A DNA stretch of 64,000 nucleotides from an uncultured Microbacterium sp. (GCA_913774665.1 CAJYHN010000002.1:558001-622000), one strand, 5' to 3'; positions 10,221-20,459 are shown, counted from the first letter of the stretch. The notes: generated by a model not told the origin, from the sequence alone. A program made the numbers and translations.

Positions 10221-12029
10221 TCAGTCCTCCTGCTCGGCGAAGGCGGGCGAGTGGTCGCGCGCGTACTGGACGTAGCTGTTGCTGACGCCCTGCGGGACCA
10301 TCGGCCACACCATGGCGTCGGCGCTCACGACGAAGTCGATCACGACGGGACGGTCGTTGGTGTCCAGCGCGAGCTGGATCGCGGCGTCGATCTCGTCTTC
10401 TTTCTCGACGCGGATCGCGAGACACCCGTACGCCTCGGCCAACTTGACGAAGTCGGGGATGCGGCGGGTGCCGTGTCCCGTATTCAGGTCGGTGTTGGAG
10501 TGCCGGCCGTCGAAGAACAGCGTCTGCCACTGGCGCACCATGCCGAGCGAGGAGTTGTTGATGATCGCGACCTTGATCGGGATGTCGTTGATGACGCAGG
10601 TCGCGAGCTCCTGGTTCGTCATCTGGAAGCAGCCGTCGCCGTCGATCGCCCAGACGGCGCGCTCGGGCTGGGCCACCTTGGCGCCCATGGCCGCGGGCAC
10701 CGCGTAGCCCATCGTGCCGGCGCCGCCGGAGTTGAGCCACGCGTTGGGACGCTCGTACTTGATGAACTGCGCGGCCCACATCTGGTGCTGGCCGACGCCG
10801 GAGGCGTAGACGCCCTCGGGACCGGTCAGCTCGCCGATGCGCTGGATGACGTACTGGGGCGAGAGCAGACCGTCCGAGGTCGGGGTGTAGCCGAGCGGGA
10901 ACTCCTCGCGGAGGCCGTTCAGGTAGGTCCACCACTCGGTGTAGTCGTGCGGGTGCTCGGCGTCGGCGGCGCGGAACGCGGCATCCAGGTCGACGAGGAC
11001 CTCTTTGAGGTCGCCCACGATCGGCACGTCGGCCGTGCGGATCTTGGAGATCTCGGCGGGGTCGATGTCGACGTGCACCACCTGCGCGTTCGGGGCGAAG
11101 AGCGAGGCCTTGCCCGTGACGCGGTCGTCGAAGCGCGCACCGAGAGAGACGATCAGGTCGCTCTCCTGCAGCGCGAGCACGGCGGGGACCGTGCCATGCA
11201 TTCCGGGCATGCCGAGGTGCTGCTCGTGCGAGTCGGGGAACGCGCCGCGCGCCATCAGCGTGGTCACCACAGGAGCGCCCGTCGCCTCGGCGAGTACCTT
11301 GAGCTCGGCCGACGCGTTGGCGCGGATGGACCCGCCGCCGACGTAGAGCACGGGCTTCTGCGCGGTGGCGAGCAGCTGAGCCGCGGCCTGGATCTGCTTG
11401 CCGTGCGCCTTGGTCACCGGACGGTAACCGGGGAGGTCGATCTTGGGCGGCCACACGAAAGGCGCCTCGGCCTGCTGCGCGTCCTTCGTGATGTCGACCA
11501 GAACGGGACCCGGGCGGCCGGTCGAGGCGATCTCGAAGGCCGCGGCGATCGCGCCGGGGATCTCCTCGGCCGTCTTGACCAGGAACGAGTGCTTGGTGAT
11601 CGGCATCGTGATGCCGACGATGTCGGCCTCCTGGAAGGCGTCCGTGCCCATGAGGGTGGAGAACACCTGGCCGGTGATGCACACGAGCGGCACCGAGTCC
11701 ATGTAGGCGTCGGCGATCGCGGTGACGAGGTTGGTCGCTCCGGGACCCGAGGTCGCGATCGCGACGCCGACCTTGCCGGAGGCGGCCGCGTAGCCCTCGG
11801 CGGCGTGACCGGCGCCCTGCTCGTGACGCACGAGGATGTGGCGCACGTGCTCGTCATCCATGAGCGGGTCGTAGACGGGCATGATCGCCCCGCCCGGCAG
11901 ACCGAACACGTCGGTGACGCCGAGCAGGTCGAGCGAGCGGACGACCGCCTGCGCACCCGACATCACGGGCGCCGGAGCGGTGCGGGCGGGCGGCCGGGGC
12001 ACGGCCGCCGTAGGGGAATCGATGGACAT
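10221..12029 (-). CDS. ilvB: Acetolactate synthase, catalytic subunit
   Basis: Thiamine-diphosphate enzyme joining pyruvate to a second 2-oxo acid, the entry step of branched-chain synthesis. 602 residues. Seen: [14 protein letters not shown] near 69-82 with the catalytic Glu, FAD/central-domain motifs, and the C-terminal TPP motif [16 protein letters not shown] followed by [14 protein letters not shown]. ilvD ends 44 bases upstream and ilvN begins one base downstream. No leader peptide or attenuator is evident in the 44-base gap. Confidence 0.97.
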   Translation of the reverse strand: MSIDSPTAAVPRPPARTAPAPVMSGAQAVVRSLDLLGVTDVFGLPGGAIMPVYDPLMDDEHVRHILVRHEQGAGHAAEGYAAASGKVGVAIATSGPGATNLVTAIADAYMDSVPLVCITGQVFSTLMGTDAFQEADIVGITMPITKHSFLVKTAEEIPGAIAAAFEIASTGRPGPVLVDITKDAQQAEAPFVWPPKIDLPGYRPVTKAHGKQIQAAAQLLATAQKPVLYVGGGSIRANASAELKVLAEATGAPVVTTLMARGAFPDSHEQHLGMPGMHGTVPAVLALQESDLIVSLGARFDDRVTGKASLFAPNAQVVHVDIDPAEISKIRTADVPIVGDLKEVLVDLDAAFRAADAEHPHDYTEWWTYLNGLREEFPLGYTPTSDGLLSPQYVIQRIGELTGPEGVYASGVGQHQMWAAQFIKYERPNAWLNSGGAGTMGYAVPAAMGAKVAQPERAVWAIDGDGCFQMTNQELATCVINDIPIKVAIINNSSLGMVRQWQTLFFDGRHSNTDLNTGHGTRRIPDFVKLAEAYGCLAIRVEKEDEIDAAIQLALDTNDRPVVIDFVVSADAMVWPMVPQGVSNSYVQYARDHSPAFAEQED

Positions 12030-12073
12030 GGGAGTACCTCGAGAACCGGGAGAAGGTGAGAAGGGGATGGCCG

Positions 12074-13792
12074 TCAGCCCGTGACCGCGCCCTCCGCGGC
12101 GGAGTGCACGAGCTTGGAGTACTTGGCCAGAACGCCACGGGTATAGCGCGGGGGAAGCGGTTCCCAGCCGTCACGGCGGGAACTCAGCTCGGCCTCATCG
12201 ACGATCAAGTCGAGAGTGCGAGCGGCGATATCGACCCGTATCAGATCACCATCGCGCACGAAGGCGATAGGACCTGCGTCCACCGCTTCGGGAGCTATGT
12301 GGCCGATGCACAGGCCGGTTGTGCCGCCTGAGAATCGTCCGTCCGTCAACAGTAGTACATCTTTTCCGAGGCCCGCGCCCTTGATGGCCGCGGTGATCGC
12401 GAGCATCTCGCGCATGCCCGGACCACCCTTGGGACCCTCGTAGCGGATGACCACAACGTCGCCGGCGGCGATCTCGCCCGCCTCGAGGGCGTCCATGGCA
12501 CCGCGCTCGCGCTCGAACACGCGGGCGGGGCCTTCGAAGACGTTTCCGTCGAAGCCGGCCGACTTCACCACGGCACCCTCGGGCGCCATCGAGCCGTGCA
12601 GGATCGTGATGCCGCCGGTCGCGTGGATCGGGTCGTCGAACGAGTGAATGACCTTGCCGTCGACCGGGTCGGGGTTCAGGTCGGCCAGGTTCTCGGCGAG
12701 GGTCTTGCCCGTGACGGTCAGCGCGTCGCCGTGCAGGAGCCCCTCGTCGAGCATCGCCTTCATGATGACCGGGATGCCGCCGTGACGGTCGACGTCGTTC
12801 ATGACGTACTGACCGAAGGGCTTCATGTCGGCCACGTGCGGCGTGCGGTCGCCGATGCGGTTAAAGTCGTGCAGGTTCAGCTCGACCTCGGCCTCGTTCG
12901 CGATCGCGAGCAGGTGGAGCACGACGTTGGTCGAGCCGCCGAGCGCCATGGCGAGGGCGATGGCGTTCTCGAACGCCTCCTTGGTGAGGATGTCGCGCGT
13001 CGTGATGCCCTGACGCAGCAGGTTGACCACGGCCTCGCCCGAGCGGTGGGCGAAGTAGTCGCGGCGGCGGTCGGCCGAGGGCGGGGCGGCGGAGCCGGGG
13101 AGGCTGAGGCCGAGGGCCTCGGCGACGGATGCCATGGTGTTGGCGGTGTACATGCCACCGCACGCGCCCTCTCCGGGGGCGATCGCGCATTCGATGCGCT
13201 TGAGGTCGGCCTCGCTCATCTTGCCCGCGAGGCATGCGCCCACGGCCTCGAACGAGTCGATGATCGTGACGTCCTTCTCGGTGCCGTCGCTGAGCTTGAC
13301 CCAGCCCGGAGCGATCGATCCCGCGTAGAGGAAGACGCTCGAGAGGTCGAGACGAGCGGATGCCATGAGCATGCCGGGGATGGACTTGTCGCAGCCCGCG
13401 AGCAGCACGGAGCCGTCGAGGCGCTCGGCCATCATGACGGTCTCGACGCTGTCGGCGATGACCTCACGCGACACGAGCGAGAAGTGCATGCCCTCGTGGC
13501 CCATCGAGATGCCGTCGGAGACGGAGATGGTGCCGAACTGCAGCGGGTACCCGCCGCCGGCGTGCACGCCTTCTTTCGCGCCCTGCGCGAGGCGGTCGAG
13601 GCTGAGGTTGCAGGGGGTGATCTCGTTCCAGCTCGACGCGATGCCGATCTGGGGCTTGTCCCAATCCTCGTCACCCATGCCGACGGCGCGGAGCATTCCG
13701 CGCGACGTGGTGGCTTCGATGCCATCGGTGACGACGCGACTGCGGGGCTTGATATCGAATTCGCCGGTGTTCGGATTCTGCGGTGCGGGCAT
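12074..13792 (-). CDS. ilvD: Dihydroxy-acid dehydratase
   Basis: Iron-sulfur enzyme that dehydrates dihydroxyisovalerate and its homologue, the third common step. 572 residues. Seen: the cluster cysteines in [12 protein letters not shown] and [14 protein letters not shown], and [15 protein letters not shown] near the C-terminus with the catalytic Ser region. It is the first gene of the ilvD-B-N-C run. The minus-strand -10 box TAGACT lies six bases before the ATG, so the transcript is probably leaderless. Confidence 0.96.
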   Translation of the reverse strand: MPAPQNPNTGEFDIKPRSRVVTDGIEATTSRGMLRAVGMGDEDWDKPQIGIASSWNEITPCNLSLDRLAQGAKEGVHAGGGYPLQFGTISVSDGISMGHEGMHFSLVSREVIADSVETVMMAERLDGSVLLAGCDKSIPGMLMASARLDLSSVFLYAGSIAPGWVKLSDGTEKDVTIIDSFEAVGACLAGKMSEADLKRIECAIAPGEGACGGMYTANTMASVAEALGLSLPGSAAPPSADRRRDYFAHRSGEAVVNLLRQGITTRDILTKEAFENAIALAMALGGSTNVVLHLLAIANEAEVELNLHDFNRIGDRTPHVADMKPFGQYVMNDVDRHGGIPVIMKAMLDEGLLHGDALTVTGKTLAENLADLNPDPVDGKVIHSFDDPIHATGGITILHGSMAPEGAVVKSAGFDGNVFEGPARVFERERGAMDALEAGEIAAGDVVVIRYEGPKGGPGMREMLAITAAIKGAGLGKDVLLLTDGRFSGGTTGLCIGHIAPEAVDAGPIAFVRDGDLIRVDIAARTLDLIVDEAELSSRRDGWEPLPPRYTRGVLAKYSKLVHSAAEGAVTG

Positions 13793-13798
13793 TCTCGA

Positions 13799-13824
13799 AG
13801 TCTATTGCGCGGGTGCGACACCCG
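13799..13824 (-). promoter_or_regulatory. ilvD promoter with CGGGTG-N3-CACCCG palindrome
   Basis: TAGACT (minus strand, 13799-13804) is six bases from the ilvD start. Just upstream, CGGGTG (13810-13815) and CACCCG (13819-13824) form a 6-bp inverted repeat where an operator would block polymerase. The binding protein is unknown. Confidence 0.4.
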
Positions 13825-13935
13825 ATGCTCCGCAGGCCGTGAACGCTCGATTAATCAGCGCTCGCGAGGGGCCTGACGAGCGCCGGACGGCGCTGCGCCC
13901 GGGCGGACGCGGGCCGAAGAACAGCGGGCGTCGAT

Positions 13936-14715
13936 TCAGTCGACGTGCGCACGGCGCAGGCGCGCCACGTCGTCCAACACCGCGACGAACGCGTCGATGT
14001 CATCCACGCGAAGGGCCGCCGCGGTGTCTCCTCCGCCCACGCGCACGCCGAGGTCACCGGCATCCAGGGAGCTCAGAGCATCTTCATCGGTGACGTCATC
14101 GCCCGCGAAGAGCACGGCCGTCGCCCCGACGCGCTCACGCAAGCGCGCCACGGCGGAATCCTTGCCCTCGTGTCGGAACGAGAACTCGAGGATGTCGTGG
14201 CCCGTGCGGCGCCGCCACGAGGGCGCTCGATCCGCGAGGATCTCGTCGACGAGAGCGCGGGCGGCCCGCGCGGTCGCGGCATCCGCGGTGCGCGTGTGGA
14301 CGCCGAGACCGTACTCCTTGGGCTCGATCCAGACACCCTCCAAGTCAGCCGTGCGTTCGAGGACCTCCTTCTGAAGGTCGTCCCGCAGCTCGAGGTCGGC
14401 GGCGTCGTCGCCTGTCTCTTCGATCCCCGTACCGGGCACCCAGAACTGGGCGCCGTGCGAGCCCGCGAGCCAGATGGGCGAGGAGTCGTCGTGCTCCGCG
14501 ATCTCGCGCAGGTGCCCGAGCGAGCGCCCCGAGACCAGGGCGACGACCGTGCGCGGGAGCACCGAGAGGGCGTCGACCGCGGCCCGAGCACCCGGGGTCA
14601 TCCGCGCCGACATCGGCTCGTCGACGAGCGGCGACAGCGTGCCGTCGAAGTCGAGGGCGACGAGGAGCGTGTCGGTGGTGGCGACGGCCTCGACCGTCGC
14701 GTCGGCGGCGGTCAT
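13936..14715 (-). CDS. otsB: Trehalose-6-phosphate phosphatase
   Basis: Dephosphorylates trehalose 6-phosphate to trehalose. About 259 residues, HAD superfamily. Seen: motif I DFDGTLSPLVDEP near 19-31 (nucleophile Asp), VSGRSLGHL near 60-68 and motif IV GDDVTDEDAL near 214-223. Start taken at the ATG of MTAADATVEAV, which overlaps the stop of a 22-codon mini-ORF as ATGA. otsA lies immediately upstream, so the two steps of the pathway are made together. Confidence 0.93.
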   Translation of the reverse strand: MTAADATVEAVATTDTLLVALDFDGTLSPLVDEPMSARMTPGARAAVDALSVLPRTVVALVSGRSLGHLREIAEHDDSSPIWLAGSHGAQFWVPGTGIEETGDDAADLELRDDLQKEVLERTADLEGVWIEPKEYGLGVHTRTADAATARAARALVDEILADRAPSWRRRTGHDILEFSFRHEGKDSAVARLRERVGATAVLFAGDDVTDEDALSSLDAGDLGVRVGGGDTAAALRVDDIDAFVAVLDDVARLRRAHVD

Positions 14716-14789
14716 TCGGCATCCACCCCTCTCCTGACGGCCGGAGCGGTCTCGTCGGGCATCGCGCCGGCGGCGGTCATTCGGCATCC
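14703..14789. repeat. 65-bp duplication scar at the otsA-otsB junction
   Basis: The same 22 bases occur at 14703-14724 and 14768-14789, offset 65. Each contains a minus-strand GATGCCGAATGACCGCCG block, that is, the end of one frame (DAE stop) overlapping the start of the next (MTAA). The junction has therefore been duplicated. Confidence 0.85.
14712..14780 (-). other. 22-codon mini-ORF bridging otsA and otsB
   Basis: The frame starts [13 protein letters not shown] and ends RRGVDAE. Its ATG overlaps the otsA TGA (14777-14780), and its own TGA overlaps the otsB ATG (14712-14715). It starts like OtsB and ends like OtsA, as expected if a tandem duplication copied the original ATGA junction. It may carry terminating ribosomes from otsA to otsB; a stable peptide is doubtful. 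Confidence 0.55.
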
Positions 14790-16264
14790 GTTTCGTCGAT
14801 GGGCTCGCGCTCGGGAACCGAACCGTCGTCGTGCTCGACCACCTCGGCGGCGGCGGCGCTCGACGCCTTCTCGTGGAAGACCGAGAGCGCCTCGAGGAAC
14901 TCCCGCGACCAGTCCTCGACGTCGTGATCGCGCACGCGCTTGCGGAGGGCGCGCATGCGGCGCCCCTGTTCGGCGGCGGGCATGTCGATCGCGCGCAGGA
15001 TCTGGTCCTTCATCCCGTCGATGTCGTGGGGGTTGATGAGAAGGGCGCTGCCCATCTCGTCGGCGGCTCCCGCGAACTCGCTCAGCACGAGCACGCCGCG
15101 GTTGTCGATGCGGCTGGCGACGTACTCCTTGGCGACGAGGTTCATGCCGTCGCGGAGCGCGGTGACGAGCATGACGTCGGCCGCGAGGAAGAGGGCGACC
15201 ATCTCTTCGCGCGGGTACGACTGGTGCAGGTAGCGAATGGCCGTGTGCGTGGTGGTGTCGTGGTCGCCGTTGATGCGCCCGACGGTCATCTCGATCTCGT
15301 CGCGCAGCTGCACATAGGCGTCGACGCGCTCGCGGCTCGGGCTCGCCACCTGCACGAGGGTCGCGTCCTCGACGGTGGCCCGGCCGTCCTCGAGCAGTTC
15401 TCCCCACGCCTTCAGGCGGTGGCGGATGCCCTTGGTGTAGTCGAGACGGTCGACGCCCAGCAGGATCTTGCGCGGATTGCCGAGTCCCTCGCGGATCTCC
15501 TTGGCGCGCTGCTGGATCTCGGGCTTCTGCGCGAGCTCGATGTACGAGTCGGCGTCGATCGAGATGGGGAACGCCTTCGCGAGGGCGACGCGCGTCCCAC
15601 CCGAGGCGTCGGGCACCAGGATGCCGCTCGCCTTGGTCTCGTACCGCAGCTGGCGTCGCACGGCTCGGGCGAAGTTGCCGGCGTCGGCCACCCGCTGGAA
15701 TCCGATGACGTCGGCACCGAGAAGCCCCTCGAGCACCTGCTTGCGCCACGGCAGCTGCGAGTACAGGCCGTACGCGGGGAACGGGATGTGGTGGAAGTAC
15801 CCGATCGTGAGGTCGGGCCGCAGCTCGCGCAGCATCTTCGGAACGAGCTGCAGCTGGTAGTCCTGCACCCACACGATCCCGCCCTCGGCGGAGACGTCGG
15901 CGGCAGCGCGGGCGAAGCGCTCGTTGACCTTGACGTAGGCGTCCCACCAGGCGCGCTTGTACGTGGGCGCGGCGATGACGTCGTGGTAGAGCGGCCAGAT
16001 GGTGTCGTTCGAGAAGCCCTCGTAATACAGCTGCACGTCGGAGGCCGACAGGGTCACGGGGACGAGGTGCGTGCCCTCGAAGTCGAAGGGCTCGACGCTG
16101 GCATCGGCCTGGCCGGCCCATCCCACCCACGCGCCCTCGGCGCGGCGCATCACGGGTTCGAGAGCGGTGACGAGACCGCCGGGTGAGCGTCTCCACCCCT
16201 CTCCGTCGGGGGTGCGATCGACGGGCAGTCGGTTGGCGACGACGACGAACTCGGCCTGGGTCAC
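14777..16264 (-). CDS. otsA: Trehalose-6-phosphate synthase
   Basis: GT20 glycosyltransferase making trehalose 6-phosphate from glucose 6-phosphate and a nucleotide-activated glucose. 495 residues. Seen: [11 protein letters not shown] at the N-terminus, [15 protein letters not shown] near 80-94, [34 protein letters not shown] near 268-285 and [13 protein letters not shown] near 369-381, all GT20 landmarks. Start is GTG at 16264 after GAGGAGG. A -10-like TAGCCT lies at about 16291-16296. Confidence 0.96.
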   Translation of the reverse strand: MTQAEFVVVANRLPVDRTPDGEGWRRSPGGLVTALEPVMRRAEGAWVGWAGQADASVEPFDFEGTHLVPVTLSASDVQLYYEGFSNDTIWPLYHDVIAAPTYKRAWWDAYVKVNERFARAAADVSAEGGIVWVQDYQLQLVPKMLRELRPDLTIGYFHHIPFPAYGLYSQLPWRKQVLEGLLGADVIGFQRVADAGNFARAVRRQLRYETKASGILVPDASGGTRVALAKAFPISIDADSYIELAQKPEIQQRAKEIREGLGNPRKILLGVDRLDYTKGIRHRLKAWGELLEDGRATVEDATLVQVASPSRERVDAYVQLRDEIEMTVGRINGDHDTTTHTAIRYLHQSYPREEMVALFLAADVMLVTALRDGMNLVAKEYVASRIDNRGVLVLSEFAGAADEMGSALLINPHDIDGMKDQILRAIDMPAAEQGRRMRALRKRVRDHDVEDWSREFLEALSVFHEKASSAAAAEVVEHDDGSVPEREPIDETDAE

Positions 16265-16407
16265 AGGTCCTCCTCGGGGAATCGTCCTCAGGCTAACAGC
16301 GGGCCCGATCCGCGCACGGGGGGTGGACGGGATGCGATACGTGCGTTCTCCCGCGCGATCCTGCCGCGCTCCGCTGTCAAGGTGCGGCGCCGGGTCGCGC
16401 CGCTCGA

Positions 16408-16413
16408 TAGGTT
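16408..16413 (+). promoter_or_regulatory. -10 box TAGGTT of the 84-residue membrane gene
   Basis: TAGGTT, then six bases, then ATG at 16420. The spacing predicts a leaderless mRNA. Confidence 0.45.
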
Positions 16414-16419
16414 GGGCGC

Positions 16420-16674
16420 ATGCGGCAGTACATCTTCGGAACCGGTCTTCTCAGCGCCATCACCGGCGGCGTCACGCTCCTGCGCGGTCTCAAGAACGAC
16501 GAGCCGTTCACCTGGCGCACGGCGCTGGCGTGGCTGAGCTGGGGCATCACCCTCGCGCTCGCGATCGGAGCGGTCGTCGACACGCGCCGCGCTCGCCGGG
16601 GTCGCGTGATCGCGGGAGACTCCCCCGTCTCGAAGAAGCAGGAGAAGCTGTTCAAGAAGCGTCTCGCGCGCTGA
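16420..16674 (+). CDS. Small conserved membrane protein
   Basis: 84 residues: MRQYIFGTGLLSAITGGVTL forms one hydrophobic segment, ALAWLSWGITLALAIGAVV a second, then a basic tail (KKQEKLFKKRLAR). Conserved-hypothetical type, function unknown. It is divergent from otsA, with its own leaderless promoter and a strong hairpin directly after the stop. Confidence 0.65.
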   Translation: MRQYIFGTGLLSAITGGVTLLRGLKNDEPFTWRTALAWLSWGITLALAIGAVVDTRRARRGRVIAGDSPVSKKQEKLFKKRLAR

Positions 16675-16678
16675 CCTG

Positions 16679-16729
16679 GAAGACCTCGACGGATGCCACG
16701 GCCGGACGGTCGTGGCATCCGTCGTCTTC
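16679..16729 (+). terminator. Strong terminator after the 84-residue gene
   Basis: A 13-bp perfect stem (16688-16700 with 16711-16723) around a 10-base loop, extended by GAAGA/TCTTC at its foot. The stem contains GGATGCC and its complement, the over-represented heptamer of this window. Confidence 0.8.
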
Positions 16730-16780
16730 GTCGGGGTGAGGTCAGGTCGGGCTGTTCGGGGTGGGTCACCGGCGGGCGGC

Positions 16781-16878
16781 GTGCACAACTCCGGAAAAAG
16801 CCGAGGGTCCGCAGCGCCGACCCCCGGAATTCCGTAGGAGCCGGAACCCGGCGAGACCGAATCTCCGGAGTTGTGCAC
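16781..16878. repeat. 98-bp palindromic intergenic element (type D)
   Basis: GTGCACAACTCCGGA (16781-16795) is repeated inverted, 15 of 15 bases, at 16864-16878. The interior has further small inverted repeats (GGGTC/GACCC, GCCGG/CCGGC). It lies between the convergent ends of the small membrane gene and the thiolase gene. The arm core AACTCCGGA resembles AACTCCTGA in the type C repeats at 45 kb. Confidence 0.75.
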
Positions 16879-16919
16879 CCCACCCCGCCCGCACCGGAGC
16901 GCCGCCGCCCCGGCGAGCA

Positions 16920-18110
16920 TCAGCGCGTGAGGATGAGCGCGTCGCCCTGACCCCCACCACCGCACAGCGCCACCGCCGCCGTCCCGCCGCCGCGGCGGAC
17001 CAGCTCGTGCACCGCGTGCACGACGAGACGGTTGCCCGAGGCGCCGATCGGGTGGCCGATGGCGATGCCGCCGCCGTGCGGGTTGACGACGTCGTCGGAG
17101 ACCCCGAGCTCAGCTTGCGACCGCGCGACCACGGCGCCGAAGGCCTCGTTGATCTCGATGAGGTCTAGATCGGATGCCGCGATGCCCTGCTTCTCGAGCG
17201 CCTTCGCGATCGCGCGGGCGGGCTGAGCGTGCAGGGAGTTGTCGGGGCCGGCGACCTGTCCTGCCGCGCCGACGACGGCCAGCACGTCCCACCCGTGTTC
17301 GTCGGCGATCGCTCGGGTGGTCACGACCACGGCGGAGGCGCCGTCGGAGATCTGCGAGGCGTTGCCGGCGGTGATCGAGCCGCCCTCGGCGAAGGCGGGA
17401 CGCAGCTTCGCGAGCGTCTCGACCGTCGTGTCGGCGCGAATGCCCTCGTCGGCGCTGACGACGACCGGGTCGCCCTTGCGCTGCGGAATCGACACCGGAA
17501 CGATCTCGGCGTCGAAGATGCCCTCCGCCTGTGCGGCGGCGGCGCGGTGGTGGGAGCGCGCGGCCACGGCATCCTGAGCTTCGCGAGTGACCTCGTATCG
17601 CGCATTCGCGCGCTCGGTCGAGGCACCCATGCTCTCGCGGTCGTACGCATCGGTGAGGCCGTCGTACGCCATGTGGTCGAGCACCTCGACGGAGCCGTAG
17701 GCGTAGCCGTCGCGCGAGTTCATGAGCAGGTGCGGGGCGCGGGTCATCGACTCCATGCCCGCGGCGACGACGACCTTCGCGTCACCGAGGCGCAGCATGC
17801 GCGCGGCGTCGATGATGGCGGTGAGGCCCGACAGACAGACCTTGTTGATCGTGGCGGAATGCACGTCCCAGCCGATCCCCGCCTCGATCGCGGCCTGGCG
17901 CGCGGCGTTCTGCCCCGCTCCGGCCTGGAGCACCTGCCCCACGAGCACGGCGTCGACGGCGTCGGCGGGGATGCCGCCGCGCTCGAGCGCTCCGCGGATG
18001 GCGGCCGCCCCGAGCTGCACGGCGGTCAGCGGGGCGAGCTGCCCCTTCAGCCGCCCCTGCGGGGTACGGGCGGCGGCGACGATGACGACGTCGTCGTTCT
18101 GTGCGTTCAT
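16920..18110 (-). CDS. Acetyl-CoA C-acyltransferase (thiolase)
   Basis: 396 residues. Cleaves 3-oxoacyl-CoA with CoA, or condenses acetyl-CoA. Seen: [17 protein letters not shown] near 86-102 with the nucleophilic Cys, the [17 protein letters not shown] box near 340-356 with the catalytic His, and [14 protein letters not shown] near 380-393 with the second Cys. The first codons overlap the upstream CoA-transferase B stop by four bases. With scoA and scoB it can take a 3-oxo acid (acetoacetate or 3-oxoadipate) to acyl-CoA products; no aromatic-ring genes are nearby to decide which. Confidence 0.93.
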   Translation of the reverse strand: MNAQNDDVVIVAAARTPQGRLKGQLAPLTAVQLGAAAIRGALERGGIPADAVDAVLVGQVLQAGAGQNAARQAAIEAGIGWDVHSATINKVCLSGLTAIIDAARMLRLGDAKVVVAAGMESMTRAPHLLMNSRDGYAYGSVEVLDHMAYDGLTDAYDRESMGASTERANARYEVTREAQDAVAARSHHRAAAAQAEGIFDAEIVPVSIPQRKGDPVVVSADEGIRADTTVETLAKLRPAFAEGGSITAGNASQISDGASAVVVTTRAIADEHGWDVLAVVGAAGQVAGPDNSLHAQPARAIAKALEKQGIAASDLDLIEINEAFGAVVARSQAELGVSDDVVNPHGGGIAIGHPIGASGNRLVVHAVHELVRRGGGTAAVALCGGGGQGDALILTR

Positions 18111-18760
18111 GCGTGCTGCTCCTCAGCGAGTCGGACGGTCAGCGGGGGCTCGGTGGCGGCCCGCACCTCGTCGACGCTCACTCCGGGGGCGAGCTCGACG
18201 AGCACGAGTCCATCCTCCGTCACATCGATGACGGCGAGGTCGGTGATGATGCGGTCGACGACGCCGCGGCCGGTGAGCGGCAGCGTGCACGCGTCGACGA
18301 TCTTCGGCGAGCCGTCTCGAGCGACGTGCTCCATCAGCACGATCACCCGCGCGGCCCCGTGGACGAGGTCCATCGCCCCGCCGGGGCCCTTCACCATCTT
18401 TCCGGGGATCATCCAGTTCGCCAGATCTCCGGATGCCGACACCTGCATCGCCCCGAGGATGGCGGCGTCGATCTTGCCGCCGCGGATCATCCCGAAGCTC
18501 AGGGCCGAGTCGAAGAACGCCGACCCCGGGAGGGTGGTCACGGTCTCTTTGCCGGCGTTGATGAGGTCGGCATCCACCGCGTCTTCGGTCGGGTACGGAC
18601 CGACACCGAGGATGCCGTTCTCGGACTGCAGAACGACCGTCACCCGCTCGGGCACGTAGTTGGGCACGAGGGTCGGCAGGCCGATGCCGAGGTTGACGTA
18701 CGCGCCGTCGGAGAGCTCACGGGCGGCGCGGGCGGCCATCTCTGTGCGGGACAGAACCAT
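18107..18760 (-). CDS. scoB: 3-oxoacid CoA-transferase, subunit B
   Basis: 217 residues, beta subunit carrying the catalytic Glu, seen in [14 protein letters not shown] (about 49-62). Also seen: [16 protein letters not shown] near 22-37 and [16 protein letters not shown]. It transfers CoA from succinyl-CoA to a 3-oxo acid together with subunit A. It overlaps scoA by one base and the thiolase by four, so the operon is tightly coupled. The symbol is by family; pcaJ or atoA are equivalents in other pathways. Confidence 0.9.
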   Translation of the reverse strand: MVLSRTEMAARAARELSDGAYVNLGIGLPTLVPNYVPERVTVVLQSENGILGVGPYPTEDAVDADLINAGKETVTTLPGSAFFDSALSFGMIRGGKIDAAILGAMQVSASGDLANWMIPGKMVKGPGGAMDLVHGAARVIVLMEHVARDGSPKIVDACTLPLTGRGVVDRIITDLAVIDVTEDGLVLVELAPGVSVDEVRAATEPPLTVRLAEEQHA

Positions 18761-19533
18761 CAGCGGGTCTCCTCACTCACGGTGCGCTTCTCGATGCGCT
18801 TGGGGATGTCGGGACCGACCTCGACGATGCGGTGCACGTAGACACCGGGCAGGTGCACGGCGTCCGGATCGAGTTCGCCGGGCTCGACGAGGTGCTCGAC
18901 CTGCACGATGCAGGTGCGGCCGGCCATCGCGGCGAGCGGGTTGAAGGCGCGCGCCGCCTTGCGGAAGACGAGGTTGCCGTGCCGGTCGCCCGTGTAGGCG
19001 TGCACGAGCGAGAAGTCGGTGGTGATCGCCTCTTCGAGCACGAACTCGCGCTGCTCGCCGTTCACCTCGAAGGTGCGCACGTCTTTGACCGGGGATGCCA
19101 CCGCGATACCTCCGGCCCCGTCGTAGCGACGCGGCAGGCCGCCCTCGGCGACCTGGGTCCCCACTCCGGTCTGGGTGTAGAACGCGGCGATGCCCGAGCC
19201 GCCGGCCCGGAGCTTCTCGGCGAGCGTGCCCTGCGGGGTGAGCTCGAGCTCGAGCTCGCCCGAGAGGAACTGCCGTTCGAACTCCTTGTTCTCGCCGACG
19301 TACGACGAGGTCATCTTGCGGATGCGGCCAGCCCCGAGCAGGATGCCGAGCCCCCAGTCGTCGACGCCGCAGTTGTTCGACACGACCGACAGGTCGCGGG
19401 TCTCCTGTGCGAGAAGGGCCTCGATGAGGGCGATGGGATTACCCGAGAGGCCGAACCCGCCGACGGCGAGAGACGCTCCGTCGGGAATGTCGGCGACGGC
19501 CTCGGCGGCCGAGGCGACGGTCTTGTCGATCAC
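18760..19533 (-). CDS. scoA: 3-oxoacid CoA-transferase, subunit A
   Basis: 257 residues. Seen: the family signature [20 protein letters not shown] near 21-40 and [20 protein letters not shown] near the C-terminus. It is first gene of scoA-scoB-thiolase. The divergent IclR gene 100 bases away is the likely regulator. Confidence 0.9.
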   Translation of the reverse strand: MIDKTVASAAEAVADIPDGASLAVGGFGLSGNPIALIEALLAQETRDLSVVSNNCGVDDWGLGILLGAGRIRKMTSSYVGENKEFERQFLSGELELELTPQGTLAEKLRAGGSGIAAFYTQTGVGTQVAEGGLPRRYDGAGGIAVASPVKDVRTFEVNGEQREFVLEEAITTDFSLVHAYTGDRHGNLVFRKAARAFNPLAAMAGRTCIVQVEHLVEPGELDPDAVHLPGVYVHRIVEVGPDIPKRIEKRTVSEETR

Positions 19534-19601
19534 GCGAACTCCTTCGTTTCGTCCTCCTACGGTGCGCCGGCTGGGCCGAGGGAGTCGACCGCGCTCTTGT
19601 C

Positions 19602-19639
19602 ATGTGGATGACGCGGGGCATAGCGTCCACATCGTGGAC
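19602..19639. promoter_or_regulatory. Inverted repeats at the scoA / iclR divergent promoter
   Basis: ATGTGGA (19602-19608) pairs with TCCACAT (19626-19632). Overlapping it, GTCCAC-ATC-GTGGAC (19625-19639) is a perfect 15-base palindrome that includes the regulator's GTG start. TTGTCA at 19597-19602 could be a -35. These are candidate IclR operators. Confidence 0.5.
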
Positions 19640-20416
19640 ACTGCATCGCGATCCGTTCCCGGCGCCCAGGCCATCTCGCGCGCGGCCCGGCTCCTGCGTC
19701 TCGTCACGGCCGCGGGTCAGACCGGCGCTTCGATCGGCGACCTCGCCCGAGACGCCGATCTCACCCGACCGACCGCGCACCGCCTCCTCAGCGCCCTGCG
19801 CGCCGAGGGCCTCGTCGACCGCGACGAGCCGACCGGTCACTGGCTGCCGGGGCCGGAGCTGTATCTGATGGGGAGTGTGGCGGCATCCCGATTCGACATC
19901 ACCTCGACCGCGCGCGACATCGTGCGCTCCCTGGCGGTGCGAACCGAGGAGAGCGCGTTCCTGTCGGTGCGGCGAGGCGACGAGACGGTGTGCCTGGTGC
20001 GCGAGGACGGGAGCTTCCCGATCCGCTCCTTCGTGCTGTCGGAGGGGGTGCGCTTTCCGCTCGGGGTGGCCTCGGCGGGGCTGGCGATCCTGGCGTTCCT
20101 GCCGTCGAGCGAGGTGGATGCGTATCTCGAGCGGCATCCGGAGCTTCCCGAGAAGTGGGGGGCCTCGCACTCCCCCGGTCGCCTGCGCGCGCGGATCCGC
20201 GATACCCAGGCGCGGGGATACGCGGTGAATCCGGGGTTGATCGTGGAGGGGAGCTACGGCCTCGGCGCGGCCGTCTTCACGCGCGCGGGCGACCCGCAGT
20301 GGGCTCTCAGCCTGACCGGGGTGGAGTTCCGTTTCGGCGGCGAGCGCCTCGCGGAGCTCGGACGGATCCTTCTCGCGCACGCGCACCAGTTGTCGACGCG
20401 CATCGCCTCACGGTGA
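19634..20416 (+). CDS. IclR family transcriptional regulator
   Basis: 260 residues from GTG at 19634. An N-terminal winged helix (SIGDLARDADLTRPTAHRLL, about 33-52) and a C-terminal IclR effector domain (RFPLGVASAGLAILAF near 138-153; the IVEGSYGLGAAVF strand) are evident. It is divergent from scoA-scoB-thiolase, as in pcaR-type control of 3-oxoadipate genes, so a 3-oxo acid pathway intermediate is the likely effector. The longer open frame upstream lies inside scoA and was rejected. Confidence 0.88.
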   Translation: MDTASRSVPGAQAISRAARLLRLVTAAGQTGASIGDLARDADLTRPTAHRLLSALRAEGLVDRDEPTGHWLPGPELYLMGSVAASRFDITSTARDIVRSLAVRTEESAFLSVRRGDETVCLVREDGSFPIRSFVLSEGVRFPLGVASAGLAILAFLPSSEVDAYLERHPELPEKWGASHSPGRLRARIRDTQARGYAVNPGLIVEGSYGLGAAVFTRAGDPQWALSLTGVEFRFGGERLAELGRILLAHAHQLSTRIASR

Positions 20417-20430
20417 GCTTGTCCGAATAG

Positions 20431-20459
20431 ATACCCACGGTATATACCTGGGGTATACT
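20431..20459 (+). promoter_or_regulatory. marR operator and -10 box
   Basis: ATACCC (20431-20436) and GGGTAT (20451-20456) flank a perfect palindrome GGTATATACC (20439-20448), giving a nested 26-bp dyad. The -10 TATACT (20454-20459) overlaps its right edge and lies seven bases before the marR ATG. A protein bound here would shut the promoter, as in MarR autoregulation. Confidence 0.75.
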
